A stretch of DNA of 15,383 nt from NCBI GenBank assembly GCA_023388015.1, contig JAEWHB010000121.1:1-15383 (forward strand). Reading direction: 5' to 3'. The translations under genes and the position numbers were made by a program. Source of the DNA: Bacteroidota bacterium. Its GTDB lineage: Bacteria; Bacteroidota; Bacteroidia; Flavobacteriales; Weeksellaceae. Below are positions 1-8,000 of the stretch, piece by piece (positions within the stretch are counted from its first letter, which is position 1; each line of letters opens with the position of its first letter). The notes beneath the pieces are model-generated. The model did not search any database and had not been told where the DNA came from. It saw nothing but the letters and a program-made list of their open reading frames with translations.

Positions 1-3000
1 GCAGACGATTACGAAACCGACTCGGAAATGTACAGTTATGATTATTACGACTACGATTATTATTATCCTGACGGATACAATTGGCAGGATCGCGACAATC
101 CTTGTACGGTTTCTTATTATACTTCCGCAAAAAAAGTCAGCAAAAACATTCTGGCGAGCAATCTTGGGATAAATTTCAAAGCCGGAAAAGACCGCAACGG
201 ATATGCAACGGTTACCGATATCATTTCGGCCAAACCGATGGAAAATGTAAACATCAAAGCTTATGATTTTCAAAATCAACTGGTAGGCGAAGGTTCTACT
301 GACGGCGAAGGTTTTGCCCAATTCAAATTAAACCGAAAACCTTTTCTCATCATTGCTGAAAAAAATCGACAAAAAGGATATGTGAGAGTGGACAATGGTT
401 CTTCGCTTTCGCTTTCCAATTTTGATGTGGAAGGCGAGTCTTCCGCCACCGGATTGGGCGGATTTATTTATGGCGAACGCGGCGTCTGGCGTCCCGGCGA
501 TAAAATCCATCTGACCTTTGTGATGGACAAATCCATTACACAGATTTCAGACGATCAGCCTGCTATTTTGGAATTCAAAGGCCCGGACGGACAATTGATG
601 CAGCGAAAAGTCAACAGCAATCCACTCAACGGTTTTTATACTTTTGAACTGGAAACCCCGCCCGATGCCAAAACCGGAAACTGGTCGGCCAATGTGAAAA
701 TCGGCGGAATGAATTTCTACAAATCGGTAAAAATTGAAACCATCAAGCCCAACCGATTGAAAATCAACACTATTTTCCCGGAAGAAATTCTTACCAAATC
801 CTCTACCGGACAAGGTTTTAAAATTCAAGCGAACTGGCTCAGCGGAGCTTCGGCTCAAAACCTCAAAGCCAATGTTACCGCCAATATTTTTTCGGAAAAC
901 ACTAAATTCAATTCCTTTCCCAATTATCGTTTCAGTGATCCTTCCCGAAGTTTCCCTATGCAGGAAATGGTGGTTTTTGACGGAACATTAAATGCCAATG
1001 GCGAAGCCAATATTTCGACCAATATCAACCTCGACATCACACCTCCCGGAATGTTGAAAATGGGACTTTTCACCAAGGTTTTTGAAACAGGCGGTGATTT
1101 CAGTACTTCTTATGTTACCAAGGATTATTCGCCCTACTCCACTTACGTCGGACTTCAAATCCCGACCGATAATGATTATTATCAAATGTTGGAAACCGGA
1201 AAAGAGCACACCATAAACGTTGCAACGGTGGATTACAAAGGAAATCCAATTTCAAAAGGCGGAGTCAAAGTTTTCATTTACCGTTTGAAAAATTCTTGGT
1301 GGTACAATTCCGACCAGAATGATTTGGCTTATTATGTCAACCGTCAGTATGAATTTCTGAAAGAAGAAAAAATCATCACCACTACAAACGGAAAAGGCAG
1401 TTTCAAAATCAATATTCCCAATGACGAATATGGAAATTATTTCATTCGCGTACTGGATCCCGACAGCGGTCACGCCGCCGGACAAACCATCTGGATTGAC
1501 TGGCCGAACTGGCGAAGCCGCGGCGATGGAAATTCGGAAAGTGCTGCAATTTTGAATTTCAAAGCCGATAAAACTTCTTACAAAGTTGGTGAAACAGCTC
1601 AGATTACCATTCCTTCTTCTGTCGAAGGCCGCGCACTCGTGAGTTATGAAAACGGCGTAAAAGTGATGGAAAGAAAATGGATCAATACCGATAAAGACCA
1701 AACGAAATTCAGCATCAAAATCACGGAAGAAATGGCTCCGAATTTCTATGTGCACATCAGTTTACTCCAACCGCATAATGCGACCGAAAACGATATGCCC
1801 ATCCGAATGTACGGCGTCATTCCGATTACAGTTGAAAACCCTGAAAGGCGTCTGTCGCCAGTCATTCAGGCACCGGAGTCAATACGTCCGAATGCTGATT
1901 ATTCGGTTTCCGTTTCTGAAAAATCCGGAAAACCGATGACTTATACGCTCGCCGTTGTGGATGAAGGATTGCTCGATATAACCAATTTCAAAACGCCGGA
2001 TATTTACAGTTATTTCAACCAGAAACAAACACTCGGTGTTACTACTTGGGATATTTTCAATTACGTTTTGGGTGCTTATGGCGGAAGAATTGAAAGCGTT
2101 TTTACCATTGGTGGGGATTTGGCTTTGTCCAATACGAACAAGGAAAAAATCAACCGATTTAAACCGGTGGTGACCTTCCTAGGGCCTTTTACTTTGAACA
2201 AAGGCGAGAATAAATCCCATAAAATCAACATGGAAAATTACATTGGTTCGGTCAAAGTGATGGTCGTAGCCGGAAATAGTTCAAGTTTCGGGAGTTCCGA
2301 GAAAAATATTTTCGTGAAACAACCTTTGATGACACTGACAACTTTACCGCGTGTGCTCACACCGGGCGATGAAATCACTTTGCCGGTAAATGTTTTCGCA
2401 ATGGAAAATAACATCAAAAATGTAAATGTTTCGGTTAAATCCAATGATTTAATCCGAATTGAAGGCGGAAATAATCAACAGTTAAGCTTTACAAAAACCG
2501 GTGATCAGATTGCCAATTTCAAACTGAAAATTCCTGAGAAATTAGGAAAAGCTACTTTGAGCATTTCGGCAGTTTCTGGAAAGGAAAGAACGACGGAAGA
2601 AATCGAAATTGAAGTCCGAAGTCCTAATCCACCGATGACTTTCACTATCAACGAAGAAATCAGTGGAAATCAAAGCTGGACAAGTGATTATGAACCTTTC
2701 GGAATGGCCGGAACTTCTGATACCAAACTTGTTTTATCGACCATTCCGAATTTAAATCTGGACGAAAGATTGCGTTTTCTCATTCAATATCCGCACGGAT
2801 GTTTGGAGCAGATTACTTCGGCCGTTTTCCCTCAGCTTTACCTCGATCGTCTGACGAATTTGAACGAAGCCCAGAAAAAAGAAGTTCAGTACAATATTGA
2901 AGAAGCTTTAAAAAGGTTTAAATCCTATGAGACACCGAGTGGTGGATTGGCTTATTGGCCCGGAAGTGGCGAACCTAGTCAATGGGGAAGTTCCTATGTT

Positions 3001-4137
3001 TTCCATTTTATTTTGAAGGCAGAAGATATGGGATACAGCATTCCGGCCGGACTCAAAGAGGGTTTGATCCGTTACCAGCGCAAAACAGCCAAAGAGTGGA
3101 ATGGATATAACGAAGATTATTATTACAACGATTTGGATCAGGCGTATCGTTTATATACCCTTGCGCTCTCAGGCAATTCAGAACTCGGACTAATGAACCG
3201 TTTACGGGAAAAGAAAACCAATGTTTCTACTTTATGGCGACTTTCCGCGGCTTATCAACTCGCCGGACAAAACAATATTGCCAAAAAACTGGTTAGCAAC
3301 TTGGCAACGAGCGTAAAAGAATATAAATTCAACCAATATACGTATGGTTCTTCGCTTCGTGATCATTCGATGATTTTGGAAACTCTGACTTTGATTGGCG
3401 AACGAAACAAAGCCCAGAATTTGATGTGTCAAATTGCTTCCAATCTAAATTCCGGTTCCTGGTACAGCACGCAGACAACCGCTTATTCGCTGATGGCAAT
3501 TTCAGAATTCATCGGAAACAACAATGCGAACAAAAATATCAATGCAAGTGTTACCATCAACGGGAAATCGGTTCAGATTAATAATTCAAAAGCTTTTGTG
3601 AATGTAGATTTACCGGAAAGCGCCGGGAAATTCGTCGTAAAAAACAATCAGTCTTCTGTTTTATTTGTTGATTTGGTACGCAGTGGCGTTTCGATGCAGG
3701 AAAACATTCCGGCAACCAATAGCAATCTAAATATGAAAATCACCTATTTGAATATGGACAATCAACCGATTGATCCGACAAAACTCAATCAGGGAACCGA
3801 TTTCAAGTGTGTGGTAACCATCAGCAATCCCGGTATGATGGGCAATTACCAAGAACTGGCTCTGCATCAAATGTTTCCATCGGGTTGGGAAATTATCAAT
3901 ACTCGCATCAATAATCAGGCGACTTCGGTTCAGAACATCGGACTGAATTATCAGGACTTCCGTGATGACAGGGTTTATTCGTATTTCGATTTGGGAGCGG
4001 CTCAGGAAAAATCGGTTACCATTTTACTGAATGCCACGTACAGAGGAAATTATTATCTGCCGGCGACTTATACGGAAGCGATGTACGACCATTCCATTTA
4101 TGCAGTAGTTCCGGGTCAGAGGGTTGTGGTAAATTAA
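1..4137 (+). CDS. Alpha-2-macroglobulin family protein (5' partial)
   Basis: Large secreted or periplasmic protease-trap-like protein of the bacterial alpha-2-macroglobulin family, thought to capture attacking proteases and guard the envelope. The frame is open from base 1, so the true start lies upstream; the first ATG in the window (base 28) sits inside a Tyr/Asp-rich stretch and is not a start. What is seen: macroglobulin-like beta domains, including the family signature GERGVWRPGDKIHL near residue 157 of the visible part; the thioester motif PHGCLEQ, with Cys codon at 2800-2802 and Gln at 2809-2811 (visible residue 934); a following helical thioester domain rich in Tyr, Trp and Gly; and a C-terminal beta region like the receptor-binding domain. 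Bacteroidetes homologues are around 1850-1900 residues, so roughly 500 N-terminal residues are missing, including the signal peptide or lipobox. No pbpC follows it. Family call is firm; target protease is unknown. Confidence 0.93.
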   Translation, partial: ADDYETDSEMYSYDYYDYDYYYPDGYNWQDRDNPCTVSYYTSAKKVSKNILASNLGINFKAGKDRNGYATVTDIISAKPMENVNIKAYDFQNQLVGEGSTDGEGFAQFKLNRKPFLIIAEKNRQKGYVRVDNGSSLSLSNFDVEGESSATGLGGFIYGERGVWRPGDKIHLTFVMDKSITQISDDQPAILEFKGPDGQLMQRKVNSNPLNGFYTFELETPPDAKTGNWSANVKIGGMNFYKSVKIETIKPNRLKINTIFPEEILTKSSTGQGFKIQANWLSGASAQNLKANVTANIFSENTKFNSFPNYRFSDPSRSFPMQEMVVFDGTLNANGEANISTNINLDITPPGMLKMGLFTKVFETGGDFSTSYVTKDYSPYSTYVGLQIPTDNDYYQMLETGKEHTINVATVDYKGNPISKGGVKVFIYRLKNSWWYNSDQNDLAYYVNRQYEFLKEEKIITTTNGKGSFKINIPNDEYGNYFIRVLDPDSGHAAGQTIWIDWPNWRSRGDGNSESAAILNFKADKTSYKVGETAQITIPSSVEGRALVSYENGVKVMERKWINTDKDQTKFSIKITEEMAPNFYVHISLLQPHNATENDMPIRMYGVIPITVENPERRLSPVIQAPESIRPNADYSVSVSEKSGKPMTYTLAVVDEGLLDITNFKTPDIYSYFNQKQTLGVTTWDIFNYVLGAYGGRIESVFTIGGDLALSNTNKEKINRFKPVVTFLGPFTLNKGENKSHKINMENYIGSVKVMVVAGNSSSFGSSEKNIFVKQPLMTLTTLPRVLTPGDEITLPVNVFAMENNIKNVNVSVKSNDLIRIEGGNNQQLSFTKTGDQIANFKLKIPEKLGKATLSISAVSGKERTTEEIEIEVRSPNPPMTFTINEEISGNQSWTSDYEPFGMAGTSDTKLVLSTIPNLNLDERLRFLIQYPHGCLEQITSAVFPQLYLDRLTNLNEAQKKEVQYNIEEALKRFKSYETPSGGLAYWPGSGEPSQWGSSYVFHFILKAEDMGYSIPAGLKEGLIRYQRKTAKEWNGYNEDYYYNDLDQAYRLYTLALSGNSELGLMNRLREKKTNVSTLWRLSAAYQLAGQNNIAKKLVSNLATSVKEYKFNQYTYGSSLRDHSMILETLTLIGERNKAQNLMCQIASNLNSGSWYSTQTTAYSLMAISEFIGNNNANKNINASVTINGKSVQINNSKAFVNVDLPESAGKFVVKNNQSSVLFVDLVRSGVSMQENIPATNSNLNMKITYLNMDNQPIDPTKLNQGTDFKCVVTISNPGMMGNYQELALHQMFPSGWEIINTRINNQATSVQNIGLNYQDFRDDRVYSYFDLGAAQEKSVTILLNATYRGNYYLPATYTEAMYDHSIYAVVPGQRVVVN

Positions 4138-4147
4138 AGACATAAAA

Positions 4148-4172
4148 AAACCGGTGATAATTTCACCGGTTT
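4148..4172. terminator. Bidirectional hairpin terminator
   Basis: A perfect 10-bp inverted repeat (AAACCGGTGA / TCACCGGTTT, loop TAATT) lies 10 bp after the alpha-2-macroglobulin stop and 23 bp beyond the stop of the convergent minus-strand gene. The A-run at 4144-4150 becomes a T-run on the minus strand, so termination should be stronger for the minus-strand gene; plus-strand termination is also plausible. Confidence 0.8.
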
Positions 4173-4195
4173 GTTCCTCATGTGTTTCTTATAAA

Positions 4196-4471
4196 TTAAT
4201 CTTTTAAAGAAGCTGCTGTTTTCGTGGATTTTTGAACTGCTTGCTCTTGTTTTTTTCTTTCTGTTACTTCAGCAGAACGAACAGATTTTGTTGGAGTGGC
4301 TTTTTTCTCAACAGCTTGAGCTTTCAGCTCCGCTTTCTTTTGTTCCTCTTTCTTCAAGGCTGCATTTTTATCTACCTGCTGTTCAACTTTTTGCTTTGTT
4401 TCAGCTTTTTTTTCTTGAGCAAATAGTGCCGGAGCAGCTGCAATTGCAACAAGTACAATTAATTTTTTCAT
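4196..4471 (-). CDS. Small secreted Lys/Ala/Glu-rich protein, unknown function
   Basis: A 91-residue protein of unknown function. Residues 1-19 form a clear Sec signal peptide: MKK, a hydrophobic core LIVLVAIAAAPAL, and a likely cut after ALFA, before QEKK. The mature part, about 72 residues, is low-complexity and highly charged, made of Lys, Glu, Ala and Gln with no Cys or Trp, and is probably helical or disordered. It is monocistronic: it converges with the alpha-2-macroglobulin gene and lies downstream of rnpB on the same strand. No Shine-Dalgarno box is visible, only an AT-rich leader as usual in Bacteroidetes, and a candidate -7 element lies about 32 bp upstream of the start. The antisense frames in this stretch are Phe/Leu-rich shadows. 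The signal peptide makes a real gene likely, but nothing points to a role. Confidence 0.75.
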   Translation of the reverse strand: MKKLIVLVAIAAAPALFAQEKKAETKQKVEQQVDKNAALKKEEQKKAELKAQAVEKKATPTKSVRSAEVTERKKQEQAVQKSTKTAASLKD

Positions 4472-4502
4472 AATTTTTAAATTTTATCGATTACATTATC
4501 CT

Positions 4503-4510
4503 CAAAAATA
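4503..4510 (-). promoter_or_regulatory. Candidate Bacteroidetes -7 element for the small secreted protein gene
   Basis: On the minus strand this reads TATTTTTG, a full match to the Bacteroidetes -7 consensus TAnnTTTG, placed 31 bp before the ATG at 4471. No convincing TTG -33 element was found at the usual spacing, and the area is AT-rich, so a chance match is possible. Confidence 0.4.
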
Positions 4511-4551
4511 ATAAAAATTTTGACTTATAACGAAATAAGTATCAAGAAAAT

Positions 4552-4558
4552 AAAAAAA
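4552..4558 (-). terminator. T-tract terminating rnpB
   Basis: Directly after the 3' strand of RNase P helix P1 the minus strand carries seven T residues, then ATTTT. The P1 helix or the preceding 3' hairpin followed by this U-run could serve as the intrinsic terminator. No separate hairpin is seen. Confidence 0.5.
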
Positions 4559-4559
4559 T

Positions 4560-4870
4560 TGCAAGCCTATAAGCCGGATTCTGTACCCGACATAGGTCGG
4601 GTTTTGTCATTTATCTGGCCTTGCTGTTACCAACAAGATCTATCTGCCTACCCCTCGGCAACGGGCGAGCAACCCTTGACTGCCGATATACATGGCATTG
4701 CACCGCATAGAGTTTACCTGGTTTCACTACAGCCGAACTGTACATACTTTCTGTTGCACTTGTCCTCCCCCAACGAATCGGAGTGACGGGCGTTACCCGC
4801 TATGCTGCTCTACGGTGTCCGGACTTTCCTCCTTCTGCAAGAAGCAGAAAGCGACAAAGCGACTTGCAGG
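4560..4870 (-). ncRNA. rnpB: RNase P RNA, class A
   Basis: Catalytic RNA of ribonuclease P, which cuts the 5' leader from tRNA precursors. The minus strand shows the universal 5' core GAGGAAAGTCCGGACACC (plus-strand 4814-4831) that forms P4 and its flanks, and the universal 3' core ACAGAATCCGGCTTAT near 4569-4584. Helix P1 can be closed: TGCAAGTC (4861-4868) pairs with GGCTTGCA (4560-4567), one G-U included. A P3-like hairpin, TTCTGC-TTCTT-GCAGAA, follows P1. The internal ATAAATGAC and the 3' hairpin CCCGACC-TAT-GTCGGG also fit the class A layout. About 310 nt is at the short end of normal. The ends are placed from P1 and from the -7 element just upstream, so they may be off by a few bases. 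Confidence 0.95.
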
Positions 4871-4872
4871 TG

Positions 4873-4880
4873 CAAATTTA
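4873..4880 (-). promoter_or_regulatory. Candidate -7 promoter element of rnpB
   Basis: On the minus strand this reads TAAATTTG, an exact match to the Bacteroidetes consensus TAnnTTTG. It would start transcription at about 4867-4870, exactly where helix P1 of RNase P RNA begins, so structure and promoter agree. No clear TTG element is seen at the -33 position. Confidence 0.55.
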
Positions 4881-5055
4881 CGGTAATTTTTAGTTGAATT
4901 TGTGAAATTCCTTTTAATAATCTCCTCTTTTAATCACCAAGAATTTCAGCAATTTATCTGCCTCCTATTTCAACCCTAAGTTTACTTATTAAAATATGGA
5001 AGCAAAGTTGCTTGGCGTATGTCAACAGCTCTCTGGTAAGGTCAGTAATTTAAAA

Positions 5056-8000
5056 CTATTTTCCTTTGATGGCTTTGATAATTCCTTCGAGGTTTTCGTT
5101 GAATTCGATGAGTTGACCGAAGACTTTATCGTCTTTTGCCATGCCGCCGTGTTTGTTGTTTTTCTTGAAAATCTCTTTGATTTCTTCCCATCTTTTTTGT
5201 TCGGAATCGGTTAATAATCCTGCGATTTCTTTTAGTTTCAATAAATTGCTTTCGGTATCGGCTGTTAAAGTTTGGGATTCGCTTTCGTAATGGGCCAATA
5301 GTAATTCGTCGATTTCTTTTTCGTTCATCATCGGAACAACTTGGGTCACCAATTTGCTCATATTTCGATAAGATCCTTGCATTTTGAACGGAGGTTCGGT
5401 GCGATAAGAGTCCTGCATGGCAGCGGACTGGATGTAGTTTTGATTTACTTTCACTACAACAGATCGAATCTTCAAAATATGACGCAAAACAGCCATGAAA
5501 TCATCAATTTCTTGTTTCAAATAATTGCCTTCTAAATCGGGCATTTGTTCGGCTCCCGATTGAACAAAATCGATCAAAGCATAGAAATCTTGGAAGGATT
5601 TGCTGGCAATTTTCTCCAAATGCGGATTTTCAATTGCCGCGTTTTCAATTAAACTCAAATTGAACAAATGTTCTGTATCGCCAATCACATCTCCCAAATT
5701 GTAGACATCGGCACGGTTTGCCAACATGTCTGGAATTTGAAATTTGGAACCGCTTTCGGTATAAGGATTTCCCGCCATGACAATGCAGAAGCGCTTTCCA
5801 CGTAAATCATAGGTTTTGGATTCGCCTTCAAAAATCCCATCTATTTTTCGTTGTCCGTCTGCAAGGGAAATGAATTTCTGTAAAAATTCTGAACTCAAAT
5901 GCTGGATATCGTCCAAATACAACATGACGTTGTCTGCCATTTCAAAAGACAAATTGATTTTTTTCAATTCCTCTCTTTCGCCCGAAGTTTTGGCTTCTGA
6001 CGGGTCAATGGACGTAATGGAATGCCCGATGGTAGGCCCGTTGATTTTAACAAAATGCAAGCCCATGGTTTTGGCCAAATATTCCATCAAAGTCGTTTTT
6101 CCGTATCCGGGAGGCGAAATCAAGAGCAACATTCCCATACGGGCAGTACGCTTGTTGTCACCCGCCGCACCCAATTGTTTGGCCAAATTATTCCCAATCA
6201 ATGGGAAATAGACTTCGTTTATCAATTTATTTCGAACGAAAGAAGTTAATACTTTTGGTTCGAATTCTTTGATTTTTAGTTCGTTTTCGTAGTTCTTGCT
6301 CAATTCGTTTTTTAGGTTCAAAAAAGAATCGAATAAAGGAACTCGAACGTGTGTAAAATGATGTAACTTAAAAATGAAAGCATGGTAATCAATTTTTAAT
6401 TTTCCGTTGTCTAAAACCGAATGGTTTCCTTTTAAACTTTCTAAATCTACCTCATCTTTTCCGAAAATTAATTCGTATTCATCTTTTGGAAATAATAAGG
6501 ATGCAGCCGTTTCTTCAATGTATTTGCGGTATTTATTCAAATCTGGATTTTCGTCCAAATAGGAATTCAACCAATTTAACACCAAATAAAAACGGTCTTC
6601 CCAACTGAATTGATCGCTGACCAAATCGGTTTGGAATTCTTTCAATGTTTTTCTTTTTTCTAGTTCTCGAACGAAATCTTGTTTCAAATGATCTGCAGAT
6701 TCACTTAAAGCAAATTTTCGGTATTGGGTAAGGGTTTTGAATAAATAAGTTGCCAATTTTTTCGAATCGATTTCGGGCGTATCCAAGGTATTTTCCCATT
6801 GGCTGAATTCAATCGCGATTTGATCCAATAAAGACTCGTAACGATTGGAATTCGGGAAGGATTTTAAAACCAATTGAGTCGAATGCATCAAAGCATCTAA
6901 TTTGGCACGTTTCTCGTCTGACAACGCATGCCAAAAGATTTGCGCAACGGCTCTCAAATGTGCATCATACCGCAATAAATCCAACTTTTCATCCATCAAT
7001 TTCACCACATTGTAAATCTCCAATGCATCAAAATTATGGACACCTTTCACGTAGTTTTCGGAATAATTTTGTTCAATCGTTTGGTTAATGAATTCTTCCG
7101 CATTGAAATCGGAATTTCCTTGAGAAGCGATAAATGTTTTGTAGGCTAAATATTCGCCCCGATACACTTCTTGGGTTTCAGAAATCAATTCCTGGTCCCA
7201 AATATTTTTGAATTTTTCTAGTTCCGAATTTTTTACTTTCTGATAGAAATTTGTCCCTGTTAAATGGTAATACATTTCGCCACCACGGTTGAACAAAGTC
7301 AAACTCAAGGATAGATTATTGACCGTAAATTTATGTTTCCCAAGTGCGATGATGTTTTGTCCGTCAACGTATAATTCGTTTTTATCACGAAGAATTCGAA
7401 GTGCGTCTTCTTGGGATTTTTTCAATAAATTTTCTAAGTTTTCCGCTTTGGAAACGTCTTGCAAATTCTTTAAATCGGCGATCAATTGACGGATTTTATC
7501 GACCATCAAATCAGACGCATAAAAGCTCAGAATATCTTCTCGTGAATTGAAGGTTTTGGATTTGTTTTCGATGTTTTTCAAAACACGTAAACCAATCTGT
7601 TCCAAAGAAGAAGTTCGTTTGTTGATTTGCTCTACAATCTGTTCTCTTCGCGAATTGAAGGCTTTGATGACTTCGTCACGTTTGTCTGCAATTTTCAACG
7701 CAAAATCCTCGAATTCGGAGAATTTACTTTCCAATTCTTCCAATTGCACCAAGATTTTGGTGTAATATTCGTCTACTTTTTCGGCCGTTGTGGATAATTC
7801 CAAGAAATTGGTCACCGACTGTTCCAACAAGGTCATTTGCGCACTGAATTCCGCAACCGCTTCACTGCTTTTGAGTGAATTTAATTTTCGGGTTAATTGC
7901 GCCCGAACTTCGTTGAGAGAAGCAAAAATTAAGGATATCTTCTCAATGATCTTGGTCGTTTGCGTTGCATCATCAATTTTCAAACTGTTGAGAATGTCAA

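Noticed and set aside
4520..4886. Two overlapping plus-strand frames (88 and 64 residues)
   Set aside because: They lie antisense to RNase P RNA, whose conserved cores explain the sequence; the peptides show no family features.
5000..5013. AAGCAA-AG-TTGCTT palindrome after the ATPase gene as operon terminator
   Set aside because: The stem is only 6 bp with a 2-base loop and no T-run follows on the minus strand, so it does not qualify as an intrinsic terminator.
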